A stretch of 64,000 bases of DNA from a virus, in IMG/VR virus record IMGVR_UViG_3300033149_002311, positions 1 through 64,000 of that record; one strand, 5' to 3'. The notes beneath the pieces are model-generated. The model did not search any database. It saw only the letters and a list, made by a program, of their open reading frames with translations, and was not told the DNA's origin. Below, one piece after another: positions 39,046 through 46,755 of this stretch. Made by a program: the position numbers and the translations under genes. Every line of letters starts with the position of its first letter. Position 1 is the first letter of the stretch.

Positions 39046-39795
39046 ATGACAACGGCGAAGAAAAAAGAAGTAGCAGTCACTGGCAATACATTGCCTTCTT
39101 ACATCAAGCAAAACGAGACCGCCCGTGGTTCCGAGAATGTGGGTTCCGAAGATTTGGTAATCCCGCGAATCGAAATCGTGCAGGCACTATCACCGGCTCG
39201 TAAGAAGAAGGACCCCGGTTACATCGAGGGTGCAGAAGAGGGCATGCTGTTCAATAGCCTGACTCGTGAGTTATATGGTACTGAACTTATGATTGTCCCG
39301 GTAATGTTCAAGAAAGAGTACCTAGTATGGAAAGATCGTGACCAAGGTGGTGGTTTCCGGGGTGCTTTCCCGAACAAGGCCGAGGCTGAAGCGCGGGCTG
39401 TGGAGGTTAAGACTGAAGAAAAAGCCGATGCTGAAGCAGTTGAAACTGCACAGCATTTCGTAATGATTGGCCATGCTGACGGTCGCATTGAAGAAGCAGT
39501 ATTGTCGATGTCGCGCACCAAGCTGAAAATCAGCCGTGCACTGAATAGCCTGATTCGCCTTAATGAGGGTGATCGATTCAGCCGGGTATACCGTCTGGGG
39601 GTTGTTGAAGAAACAAATTCCAAGAATCAGTCATTTTTTAACTATTCGATCTCCAATGTGGGCTTCCCAGTTGAGGCCGTTTACAACAAGGCTGAGGATA
39701 TGTATGAGTCCGTTGTGAGTGGGGATGTGAGCGTTGAAGCTGATCGTAGCTTCGAGGGTGAAGTTAAAACAGAAACGGAGGGTTCTGAGTACTAA
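39046..39795 (+). CDS. Candidate ssDNA-binding protein, 249 aa
   Basis: The sequence LPSYIKQ ... DLVIPRIEIVQALSP ... EGMLFNSLTRELYGTELMIVPV ... EYLVWKDRDQGGGFRGAFP matches a widely spread phage family often placed with replication genes and proposed as a single-stranded DNA-binding or replication accessory protein. It ends in a strongly acidic tail (about residues 228-249). DNA is more GC-rich than average here, consistent with high expression. A long perfect hairpin follows the gene. Confidence 0.68.
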   Translation: MTTAKKKEVAVTGNTLPSYIKQNETARGSENVGSEDLVIPRIEIVQALSPARKKKDPGYIEGAEEGMLFNSLTRELYGTELMIVPVMFKKEYLVWKDRDQGGGFRGAFPNKAEAEARAVEVKTEEKADAEAVETAQHFVMIGHADGRIEEAVLSMSRTKLKISRALNSLIRLNEGDRFSRVYRLGVVEETNSKNQSFFNYSISNVGFPVEAVYNKAEDMYESVVSGDVSVEADRSFEGEVKTETEGSEY

Positions 39796-39805
39796 AGAAA
39801 TTAGA

Positions 39806-39869
39806 CGGGCTAGTTGGTTGCAATCGGGTTGCCATTTCGAAGATAACCCGATTGCAACCAACTAGCCCG
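39806..39869 (+). terminator. 25 bp perfect hairpin after the ssDNA-binding candidate
   Basis: Arms 39806-39830 and 39845-39869 are exact complements with a 14 nt loop; CGTAATTTTT follows. It could terminate transcription or be an RNase III type processing site between the mRNA and the RNA genes downstream. Arms this long and perfect are unusual for an intrinsic terminator. Confidence 0.7.
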
Positions 39870-39879
39870 CGTAATTTTT

Positions 39880-39960
39880 GGTAACGACAATTTGAGCCAT
39901 TGAAATACAAGTGAGGCTTCGCGTACATACGCAAATAGAAGATTGTCGTTACCATTTTTT
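39880..39960 (+). ncRNA. Structured RNA A at the Ro locus
   Basis: The terminal stem GGTAACGACAAT / ATTGTCGTTACC (12 bp) encloses GAGCC...GGCTT and GCGT-ACAT-ACGC hairpins, a three-way junction. The 3' end is CCA followed by six T. Ends base-paired to each other and a T-run suggest a free small RNA. Shape resembles Y RNAs, but it lacks the YCGGA bulge of RNAs B-D. Confidence 0.55.
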
Positions 39961-40120
39961 GGCGTGGTAGCTCAGTTGGTAGAGCAGCTACACTCTTAAT
40001 CAATACTTGTCCCTTAAAATAACTTATTCGGTGTAGTTAGCCAGAGTCTAAAGGACCGGCGAATAAGAGTTTCCACTTTTAATGGGTTGGTCGGAAGTTC
40101 GAATCTTCCCCACGCCGCCA
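39961..40120 (+). tRNA. tRNA gene (Lys-like, TTT) interrupted by an insert of about 84 nt
   Basis: Acceptor GGCGTGG / CCACGCC, discriminator G and encoded CCA; D-arm GCTCAGTTGGTAGAGC; T-arm GGAAG-TTCGAAT-CTTCC. Total 160 nt against 76 for a normal tRNA. The anticodon loop CTTTTAA (40076-40082) with anticodon TTT lies in the 3' part; a similar CACTCTTAAT occurs before the insert, so the insert is flanked by a near-direct repeat. A good anticodon stem (GCCCA / TGGGT) forms if about nt 39989-40072 is removed. Anticodon and exact borders are uncertain. Confidence 0.75.
39989..40072 (+). other. Insert in tRNA 1, candidate mini-intron or ribozyme
   Basis: About 84 nt with three blocks shared with the insert of tRNA 2: TACTTGYCC (40004-40012), GTTAGC (40036-40041) and AAAGGRCCG (40050-40058). 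GTCC pairs with GGAC, and CTTATTCG (40023-40030) with CGAATAAG (40060-40067), in an interleaved order that makes a pseudoknot. CTACAC at 39988-39993 can also pair with GTGTAG at 40031-40036. Confidence 0.6.
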
Positions 40121-40134
40121 TTTTTAAAGAGTAT

Positions 40135-40202
40135 TGCGGGTCGGATGATTGAGCGTTATCACTTTGGATGCTAATCCGCTCAGTCGTTTAAATTAATCCG
40201 CA
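40135..40202 (+). ncRNA. Structured RNA B, Y-RNA-like
   Basis: Outer stem TGCGGGT / ATCCGCA, asymmetric internal loop with CGGAT on the 5' side, and a 9 bp inner stem GATTGAGCG / CGCTCAGTC with a 21 nt loop. The helix - asymmetric bulge - helix layout formed by the two ends is that of Y RNAs bound by Ro. It lies between the two tRNA genes. Confidence 0.5.
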
Positions 40203-40209
40203 TCTTTAT

Positions 40210-40366
40210 GCAGTGTGTAGCTCAGCGGTTAGAGCAAAAGTGTAAAAATTCGTTTTCAAATACTTGCCCACTCAGTTGCGATCAGTCGCATGGTTAGCAA
40301 CAAAGGGGCCGATAGATTACGATAATCGGGAACTTTAGGTCGCTGGTTCGAATCCAGTCACGCTGC
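40210..40366 (+). tRNA. tRNA gene interrupted by a related insert of about 83 nt
   Basis: Acceptor CAGTGTG / CACGCTG, extendable by a G-C pair; D-arm GCTCAGCGGTTAGAGC; anticodon stem AAAGT (40237-40241) / ACTTT (40332-40336); T-arm GCTGG-TTCGAAT-CCAGT. The 3' loop half TCGGGA suggests anticodon CGG (Pro), consistent with the C1-G72 pair, but the 5' loop half is not standard. CCA follows two bases after the stem (CACCA), so the 3' end is atypical. The spacing implies an 83 nt insert in the anticodon loop. Confidence 0.65.
40242..40324 (+). other. Insert in tRNA 2, candidate mini-intron or ribozyme
   Basis: Shares TACTTGCCC (40261-40269), GTTAGC (40293-40298) and AAAGGGGCCG (40302-40311) with the insert of tRNA 1; blocks 1 and 2 are 32 nt apart in both. 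GCCC pairs with GGGC across a TGCGA-TCAG-TCGCA hairpin; a GATTA-CGA-TAATC hairpin ends the insert. Confidence 0.6.
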
Positions 40367-40384
40367 CACCAATTTTTAGTTATA

Positions 40385-40478
40385 TGGACCGGAGTTTAAG
40401 ATCATCATGGACAGCGGCATTGGGGTTTCGTAGCTCCTTCTTTCTTCGGAAAGTAAATTCTTAAACAACACTAGTCCA
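40385..40478 (+). ncRNA. Structured RNA C, Y-RNA-like, directly upstream of ro
   Basis: Ends pair as TGGAC / GTCCA, then an asymmetric loop (CGGA on the 5' side, AACACTA on the 3' side), then GTTTAAGA / TCTTAAAC. Inside are a T-arm-like GGGGT-TTCGTA-GCTCC hairpin and a CTTTC-TTCG-GAAAG tetraloop hairpin. A bulged terminal stem plus tRNA-like arms is the architecture of bacterial Y RNAs. Position next to the Ro gene supports the call; it could instead be the 5' leader of that mRNA. Confidence 0.6.
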
Positions 40479-40501
40479 TTATTTTATTAAGGAGAAGAGA
40501 G

Positions 40502-42079
40502 ATGCAAAATATGCAAGATCATTATAGCACTAAAGAAACGCCCCAGTCTGAAAAGATTCCGGGCAGTAACCAAGTGCAAAATAACGCTGGTGGTTTCAGT
40601 TTTGCTATGAATTGTTGGGCACGATTAAATCAATTTTTAATTCTAGGTTCATCCGGTGGGACGTACTACGTTAATGAAAAGAAGTTAACTATTGATAATG
40701 CTGAGGCTGTTCGCGAATGTATCAAGGCCGACGGTGTTCGTACAGTTAATACTATCGTTGAAATCAGTGATGCTGGCCGTGCGCCCAAGAATGATCCTGC
40801 TCTTTTTGCTCTTGCTATGTGTACCAAGTTTGGTGATGTGGAAACACGCCGCACCGCTTATGCTGCATTGCCTAAGGTAGCTAGAATCGGAACACATCTG
40901 TTTAACTTCGTGGCTTATCGCGAGGCTTTTGGTGGTTGGGGCCGTGGAATGCGGAATGCCGTTGCCAAGTGGTATCAAGATAAGGACTTAGGTAAACTGG
41001 CCTATCAAATGATCAAGTACCAACAGCGTGATGGCTGGTCTCACCGGGATTTGTTGAGACTGTCCCATCCGAAGACCGATGATGCCAGTCGGAACGCCCT
41101 ATATGCTTATGCTGTAGGTAAGCAATCTGAGGCCGAATTACCAAGTATCGTTAAGGCGTTTGAAATTGCTAAGCACACGGAGACTGCTAAAGAAATGGTT
41201 TATTTGATCAGCGAGCACGGTTTAACTCGTGAAATGATTCCCACCCAGTTCTTATCGGACCCTCTGATATGGGAGGCATTGTTGGAAAAAATGCCACTGA
41301 TGGCTATGATCCGGAATCTGGGTAATTTATCAAAATGTGGGCTATTAAAGCCTATGTCACAGGCTGCTAATACTGTGGTCTCCCGGCTCATGGACGGTAC
41401 TGCCCTGCAGCGCTCACGGATACACCCTATATCAGTACTGGCGGCACTGACGACGTACGGGGGAGGGCAGGGAGTGCGTGGGAATGGTACATGGACACCA
41501 GTACCACAGGTGGTAGATGCACTGGATGACGCTTTCTATTTATCATTCGGCAACATCGAATGCACTGGGAAACGATTTCTGCTGGGTATCGATGTTTCAG
41601 GTTCAATGACCTTTAGTTCAAGTAGAATTGCGGGATTGGCTAATATTACAGCAAATGTAGCAGCGGCTGCAATGGCTATGGTAACTGCGCGATCCGAAAG
41701 CCAATATTATGCCATGGGTTTTTCGGATGAATTTCGTGATTTAGGTATTACGCCGCGAATGCGACTTGATCAGGTGATACGGAAAACACGATCACAATCC
41801 TTCGGACGAACCGATTGCGCATTGCCGATGTTATGGGCTGAGAAAAACAATATTAAAGTTAATACATTTGTAATCTACACTGATAGTGAAACATGGGCAG
41901 GCCGGATACACCCACCCCAAGCATTAGATTCATATCGTCAGAAAATGGGAATCGGCGCAAAGTTAGTTGTAGTAGGTATGACATCAAATGGATTTAGCAT
42001 CGCTGACCCCTCTGATGCTGGAATGTTGGATGTGGTCGGATTTGACACGGCAACACCCAACATAATCAGTAATTTTTAA
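40502..42079 (+). CDS. rsr: Ro60/Rsr ortholog (TROVE-vWA RNA-binding protein), 525 aa
   Basis: A TROVE module of HEAT-like helices (about residues 35-350; start RLNQFLILGSSGGTYYV, then FGGWGRGMRNAVAKWY and GWSHRDLLRLSHP) is followed by a von Willebrand A domain with an intact MIDAS: DVSGSM (about 363-368), FGRTDCALPM and YTDSETW. Ro proteins form a ring that holds misfolded RNA ends in the centre and Y RNA on the outside; bacterial Rsr works with Y RNA and exonucleases in RNA processing or stress. Flanking structured RNAs B, C and D are candidate partners. Full length, GGAGAAGAGAG ribosome site. Phage Ro genes are known but rare. Confidence 0.95.
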   Translation: MQNMQDHYSTKETPQSEKIPGSNQVQNNAGGFSFAMNCWARLNQFLILGSSGGTYYVNEKKLTIDNAEAVRECIKADGVRTVNTIVEISDAGRAPKNDPALFALAMCTKFGDVETRRTAYAALPKVARIGTHLFNFVAYREAFGGWGRGMRNAVAKWYQDKDLGKLAYQMIKYQQRDGWSHRDLLRLSHPKTDDASRNALYAYAVGKQSEAELPSIVKAFEIAKHTETAKEMVYLISEHGLTREMIPTQFLSDPLIWEALLEKMPLMAMIRNLGNLSKCGLLKPMSQAANTVVSRLMDGTALQRSRIHPISVLAALTTYGGGQGVRGNGTWTPVPQVVDALDDAFYLSFGNIECTGKRFLLGIDVSGSMTFSSSRIAGLANITANVAAAAMAMVTARSESQYYAMGFSDEFRDLGITPRMRLDQVIRKTRSQSFGRTDCALPMLWAEKNNIKVNTFVIYTDSETWAGRIHPPQALDSYRQKMGIGAKLVVVGMTSNGFSIADPSDAGMLDVVGFDTATPNIISNF

Positions 42080-42085
42080 GGCTTT

Positions 42086-42158
42086 GGTGCGGAATCGGAA
42101 CTAATCAACTTTGCGTACCCTATGTGCAGGGTTATTACAAAGGTTCCGCACCATTTTT
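42086..42158 (+). ncRNA. Structured RNA D / terminator directly downstream of ro
   Basis: Terminal stem GGTGCGGAA / TTCCGCACC (9 bp), then a 14 nt one-sided loop containing TCGGA, CTTTG / CAAAG and ACCCT-ATGTGC-AGGGT. ATTTTT follows. It acts at least as an intrinsic terminator of ro; the one-sided loop with YCGGA and the paired ends make it a further Y-RNA-like candidate. Confidence 0.55.
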
Positions 42159-42174
42159 CTACATAGAGAAGAGT

Positions 42175-42465
42175 ATGAATAACATTGTTGATATAAATAG
42201 TATCATTCTAGACCCTCGATTATCACGCGTTGGTATATTTGCAATACCAGTGAGTATGCTGCGATTAAAATTGGATGTTGTGATAGAATTGATGAGCGGT
42301 ATGGTGATATTAGAGGCTAAACCTGAAATTGATACTGGTTTAACTTGGTATACAGCTGTAGCCCCTCATTTATTCGATGAATTAACTGAAAATCATGCAA
42401 TCCCGATCTATGATATCGCAGAAAGATTGGATGGTTTATGGGAATTCCACAGGAGAATAACGTAA
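42175..42465 (+). CDS. Hypothetical protein, 96 aa
   Basis: Mixed alpha/beta, soluble. ATG 42175 follows AGAGAAGAG; upstream in-frame codons lie in the structured RNA. The stop overlaps the next start. Confidence 0.65.
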   Translation: MNNIVDINSIILDPRLSRVGIFAIPVSMLRLKLDVVIELMSGMVILEAKPEIDTGLTWYTAVAPHLFDELTENHAIPIYDIAERLDGLWEFHRRIT

Positions 42466-42716
42466 TGAAAGCAGCTAATTTAAAACAGAATATTAATGGT
42501 GGTGTATTTAGTGACTTAAAAAGTATTCTAAATACTTATAACCTTGAAAGTGTGGCAGAATTGGCTGGCTGTGCACATGGCACATTATATAATTGGATGA
42601 CTGGGAGGACCAAATCACCACGACTGTGTACAATTATTAAAGTGGCTAAGGCCGTGGGTTGCGAATTGAAATTAACCCAATTAAGTAGAACCCCGACCCT
42701 GAGGATAGTGAAATGA
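42465..42716 (+). CDS. Small helix-turn-helix protein, 83 aa
   Basis: VAELAGCAHGTLYNWMTGRTKSPRLCTIIKVAKAVG has the spacing of an XRE/Cro-type helix-turn-helix (about residues 28-63). Probably a phage transcription regulator. AGGAG precedes ATG 42465. Operator sites are not evident. Confidence 0.72.
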   Translation: MKAANLKQNINGGVFSDLKSILNTYNLESVAELAGCAHGTLYNWMTGRTKSPRLCTIIKVAKAVGCELKLTQLSRTPTLRIVK

Positions 42717-42970
42717 AAACGATCCATGAATACCCACTATCCCCTGGATTTAATTCCGTCATATTACCAGCTGGTGCAAAAATATTAACAGTGCATGAAC
42801 AACACGGCGGCATTAACGTGTGGGCTGAGATTGATACAGACAGGGAATTAACAAGTATAATTTTCAATGTCTATGGTACCGGGCATGAAATCAATGTTGA
42901 AAATTCAAAATATATCGGTACCATATTTATGGATAATGGTTACAAAGTGTGGCATGTCTACAAAGGTTAA
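42713..42970 (+). CDS. DUF7352-like phage protein, 85 aa
   Basis: The pattern ILPAGAKILTVHEQHGGINVWAEID ... GTGHEI ... YIGTIFMDNGYKVWHVY is a common small beta-rich phage family of unknown function. ATGA overlap upstream. Confidence 0.72.
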   Translation: MKTIHEYPLSPGFNSVILPAGAKILTVHEQHGGINVWAEIDTDRELTSIIFNVYGTGHEINVENSKYIGTIFMDNGYKVWHVYKG

Positions 42971-42986
42971 CAAAGGAGAAAGACAC

Positions 42987-43310
42987 ATGAACTGGGAAAA
43001 AGTAGAAGATAATATAACTAGCGGCCCAATGGGTCTTTTTAAATGGGTAGCAATACTTGCGGTATTGATGGGTATTTTATTTGGTGGAATTAGTTTTATT
43101 ATGAAACCGGCAAGCATGGCCATTGATCGTGTAGTGATGAAGCATAGCTTTCAATATCGTGAAGGGATGGAACAGCGAGGCGCAATTCTTGAGGCAAGCA
43201 TTATAGAGATTGATATTGCCTTGCAAAGTAATCCAGAAAATCGCCAAGATTTAATCAATCAAAAGCGTATTTTAACCGCTCAGTTACGAGCAATCACTAT
43301 AAATAAATAA
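42987..43310 (+). CDS. Membrane protein with coiled-coil tail, 107 aa
   Basis: One or two membrane helices (about residues 17-42), then a charged helical tail. AAAGGAGAAAG precedes the ATG. It forms a pair with the lipoprotein gene that follows. Function unknown. Confidence 0.65.
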   Translation: MNWEKVEDNITSGPMGLFKWVAILAVLMGILFGGISFIMKPASMAIDRVVMKHSFQYREGMEQRGAILEASIIEIDIALQSNPENRQDLINQKRILTAQLRAITINK

Positions 43311-43320
43311 AGGGGAAGTT

Positions 43321-43875
43321 ATGAAAAAGTTAATTATCTTTATGGCTATTATATTGGCTCTTGTTGGGTGTAATGCTAATGATTCTCAAAGCACGAAGAT
43401 TGCTCAATCTGTAGAGCGGCAACAGTCACAATATGCTACTGGGCAGCCAGTGCCAGCATATGACTGGAGTTTAGAGCGTGACTTGGTTATCCAGTTATAT
43501 AATATTCGCAATATGAAAGCACTAACACATTCTGTTTGGCGTAGCGATCGCGGCTTAGTCGAGGGCGATTGCGCAAGCATCGGGTTTGGCATCCCTTATG
43601 ACACCAGCTTAACAAATCCACTTGTTGCTACCGACGAAGATCAAAATGGATATAGCAACAACGCACTAACATCAATCGAACAGCCGGAGCCTAATGGCAT
43701 ATTTGCCAGTAAAAATACCTCAGCAACATGGGTAATGTGCGCCGGTGACACTGGAATGATTGAACCGGTTTATATCGAAACGAAGGTAACTGTTTATCCA
43801 TATTCGGTAAAAGTTGATTATGCTAATAACCGAGTCACTAAATCTGGAAAAGCCAGTGTTACTCTAAAAAGATAA
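43321..43875 (+). CDS. Lipoprotein, 184 aa
   Basis: Signal peptide MKKLIIFMAIILALVGC with lipobox LVGC. The mature part has a few Cys and a beta-rich C-terminus (VYIETKVTVYPYSVKVDY). GGGGAAG precedes the ATG. Possibly a surface-exclusion or envelope protein; not recognised. Confidence 0.75.
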   Translation: MKKLIIFMAIILALVGCNANDSQSTKIAQSVERQQSQYATGQPVPAYDWSLERDLVIQLYNIRNMKALTHSVWRSDRGLVEGDCASIGFGIPYDTSLTNPLVATDEDQNGYSNNALTSIEQPEPNGIFASKNTSATWVMCAGDTGMIEPVYIETKVTVYPYSVKVDYANNRVTKSGKASVTLKR

Positions 43876-43933
43876 TCCATATGAAAAAATTTATAAACGG
43901 AACTAGGAGTGATCGGCCCGTAGGAGGTGTAAT

Positions 43934-45349
43934 ATGAAAGCTTACGCCATCTACGGGCCACCGTGACCGGGTACCGGGAAAACTACTGAATTAATTAGAA
44001 TTCAGAGGGATATCATAAAACAGGGTCGAAACCCGAAGCATATAGCTTTTTTATCACATACCAAAACGGCTGCTGCAGAAATAGTTGGTAGAGCCCCAGA
44101 AGGTGAGAGGGCGGGTCATGCATCTACAATACATAGTATGGTATATAGATTATGTGGTATCAGCAATGGCCAAGTAATTGACATCGATAAATTAAAGGAA
44201 TTCAGTAAGTTGGTTCACGTTCCTATTGTAGGCCGAGGACCAGAGGTAGAAGAGGTTGAAATTGGTGACGAATTTTTAGCAATTTATGATCTTTCTAGGG
44301 CTAAAATCGAGAGTCCGGAAGTAACATATGCAAATTCCCATAGGCCGGGGTCATTCGCTTTATTTACTAAATTCCACACAGCATATGAGGAATGGAAAAA
44401 GACGTACGGATATGTCGATTTTACCGACATGCTTCAAAAGTATATAGATAAGCCGATCAATCACAATATTGCTATTTTCATAATTGATGAGGCTCAAGAC
44501 TTGTCACCCCTGCAATGGAAAGTTATCGATGAAATGGCCAAATGGGCCTATCATATTATTATTTCAGGTGATGATGACCAAGCGGTATTCTATTGGGGTG
44601 GTGCCGATCCACAAGGGATGGTTAAATTTGAAAAGAAATATAAGGCCAAGCGGAAAATACTGGCGCAATCATGGCGCATACCGTTAGTGGTCCATAATTT
44701 GGCAAATAAAATAATTAATCCCATTAAAAATCGTGTTGAAAAAGAATACAAACCACGTGATGAAGAGGGTAAATTATTTAGACATTCTACATTTATGACG
44801 GTTCCGTTGGAAGGTAACATTCTAATTTTATTTAGAAATCACTCCATTAGAAAGGATATGGAAGAAATCATTATCGACCACGCACTCCCATATAAAGTTA
44901 GATCAGGCATGCCGGGGTTGCTTCAAAATCGATATGCCAATGCTATACGAAAATGGAAAAAATTGATGGATGAAGGGTCATTAACTGATAAAGATGCCTC
45001 AGCAATAAGGAGGTGTGCCTACCCACACACTGCTCAATATTTAGCTGATAAAAATTTTACTAAATTATCAACGATGACATGGCAAAAAGCACTAAAGATA
45101 CCGCATTGGATGTTAGACTATTACAATAAGATTGATTTTGATATAGAGCCGAAAATTGAATTATCAAGTATACACGGTGCTAAGGGCCATGAATCAGACG
45201 TGGTGGTGGTGAATACAGGTATGACACAACGAACCGTGGAATCAGCAGTAAAAGACCCGGATTCTGAAGCTAGGGTCTGGTATGTAGCGGTGACTAGAGC
45301 TAAACACGAATTACATATTGTAGAAGGGGAGAGTGGGTATTTATTATGA
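43934..45349 (+). CDS. UvrD/Rep-like superfamily 1 helicase with an in-frame TGA
   Basis: The frame starts at ATG 43934 after TAGGAGGTG and reads MKAYAIYGPP-TGA-PGTGKTTELI: a Walker A motif interrupted by a TGA at 43964-43966. The frame is then open to 45349 with helicase motifs FLSHTKTAAAEI, DFTDMLQ, IIDEAQDLSPLQ, SGDDDQAVFYWGGA, LAQSWRIP, SSIHGAKGHESDVVV and VAVTRAKHEL. The first usable ATG after the TGA is at 44138, beyond Walker A. Removing the six bases CCGTGA restores GPPGTGKTT exactly. Either read through, or inactivated. Confidence 0.8.
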
Positions 45350-46239
45350 AACAATATCTTGAATTATGTAAAAAAACGATGGAAAATGGTATTAGAAAAA
45401 CTAATCGTACCGGTATTGACCACATTGGTTACACTGGTGATATGATGAAATTCGATCTATCTAAAGGATTCCCGGCGGTAACCACCAAGAAGCTGGCCTT
45501 CAAATCTGTAGTGGCCGAAATGCTGGGATTCTTGCGCGGGTACGATAATGCTGCTGACTTTCGAGCCCTTGGTTGCAAGGTATGGGATATGAATGCCAAC
45601 GAAAATCAGCAGTGGTTAAACAATGAAAACCGAAAAGGTGAGGACGATCTTGGCCGTATTTATGGCGTACAGGGCAGACGATATAAGAAAATTAATGTTT
45701 TCAAGGACACTAAAGTATTTCCATCGGGTGGCGTGACTACTGTCGAGACTCAGGAAATTGATCAGTTGCGTATGGTGTATGACGACCTACGGCAAGGTAT
45801 CGACAACCGTCGCGAAATTGTTACCCACTGGAATCCGGGAGAAATGGATATGATGGCCCTACCTCCTTGCCACATGTTCTACCAGTTCGGCATTCATGGT
45901 GACAAGCTTAACCTGTCCATGTATCAGCGTAGCTGTGATGTACCCCTTGGCATACCCTTCAACATTGCCGGTTATACGTGGCTGTTGAGCGTGATGGCGC
46001 GGATCACTGGACATGTTCCGGGTGAATTTACTCACTTCATGCACGACATTCACATCTATGAAAACCAGATGGATGATATGCATATTCAGATTGCGCGCGA
46101 GCCGTTCAGATTGCCACGGATGCATATGAACCCCAATATCAAGACGTTGGAGGATTTAGAGACGTGGACCACACCCGATGATTTTCGTTTATTGAATTAC
46201 CAGCATCATGAGCATATTAAGTATGCATTTGCAGTATAA
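45346..46239 (+). CDS. thyA: Thymidylate synthase ThyA, 297 aa
   Basis: Converts dUMP to dTMP with methylene-tetrahydrofolate. Motifs NRTG (folate/dUMP, about residues 20-23), LGRIYGVQGR, LPPCHMFYQF with the catalytic Cys (about 174), QRSCDVPLGIPFNIA (about 193-207) and HDIHIYENQ. Full length. ATGA overlap with the helicase. It belongs with the nucleotide-metabolism genes further right. Confidence 0.95.
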   Translation: MKQYLELCKKTMENGIRKTNRTGIDHIGYTGDMMKFDLSKGFPAVTTKKLAFKSVVAEMLGFLRGYDNAADFRALGCKVWDMNANENQQWLNNENRKGEDDLGRIYGVQGRRYKKINVFKDTKVFPSGGVTTVETQEIDQLRMVYDDLRQGIDNRREIVTHWNPGEMDMMALPPCHMFYQFGIHGDKLNLSMYQRSCDVPLGIPFNIAGYTWLLSVMARITGHVPGEFTHFMHDIHIYENQMDDMHIQIAREPFRLPRMHMNPNIKTLEDLETWTTPDDFRLLNYQHHEHIKYAFAV

Positions 46240-46503
46240 ATGGTGGAACAATCAAAACTAGAATCGAAAATTGAATCAAGTGTAAATATTGCGAGTGGAT
46301 TTTTAATTTCATTAGCAGTTTGGGCATTGATCATTAGACCTTTGATTAGGTATGGATATTTAACGATTGATGATAAAGTAATTATTGTTTCAATCTTTAC
46401 TGTCACGTCATGGTTGCGCTCATATTTTTGGAGAAGATTTTTTGCTAGAGGATTTCACAAAGTAATACATAAATTTTTAAAAAAGTGGGTGAGGTTAAAT
46501 TGA
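46240..46503 (+). CDS. Membrane protein, 87 aa
   Basis: Two transmembrane segments (about residues 16-37 and 44-62) and a basic end. Starts directly at the thyA stop. Function unknown. Confidence 0.65.
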   Translation: MVEQSKLESKIESSVNIASGFLISLAVWALIIRPLIRYGYLTIDDKVIIVSIFTVTSWLRSYFWRRFFARGFHKVIHKFLKKWVRLN

Positions 46504-46754
46504 TAACACTGATCATCACAATTTTGATAATTATTGCAATATTTTTTGCCCAACGATTAGACCCTTTTATAGCTGGCTTAATGGCCGTTGTACCAATAAA
46601 AATAATAGCTACTGCCTTATTTACCTCTAAGCATGGGGGAGAAGAACATTTAGTAATAGCTATAAAAGGGATGTTGATTGGTCAGTTTGTTTGGGGTTTT
46701 ATTTTACTTATAACATATATATATATAATTAATAATCTATTAGGAGGGAAATAA
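46500..46754 (+). CDS. Membrane protein, 84 aa
   Basis: Three hydrophobic segments make most of the protein (about residues 2-16, 22-42 and 52-80). TTG at 46500 after GAGG is the likely start; GTG 46485 is an alternative. Function unknown. Confidence 0.6.
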   Translation: MITLIITILIIIAIFFAQRLDPFIAGLMAVVPIKIIATALFTSKHGGEEHLVIAIKGMLIGQFVWGFILLITYIYIINNLLGGK

Positions 46755-46755
46755 A

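Noticed and set aside
40009-40067. Insert in tRNA 1 as an HDV-like (theta-type) ribozyme
   Set aside because: The GGCGAAT and the GTCC/GGAC plus CTTATTCG/CGAATAAG layout recall a double pseudoknot, but P1 would be only 4 bp, the position is inside rather than beside the tRNA, and the second insert does not fit the same fold.
39989-40072. Insert in tRNA 1 as a classical group I intron
   Set aside because: Too short for P3-P9; CAGAGTCTAAAGGACC recalls an R-type element but no matching P7 partner, and the insert of tRNA 2 lacks it.
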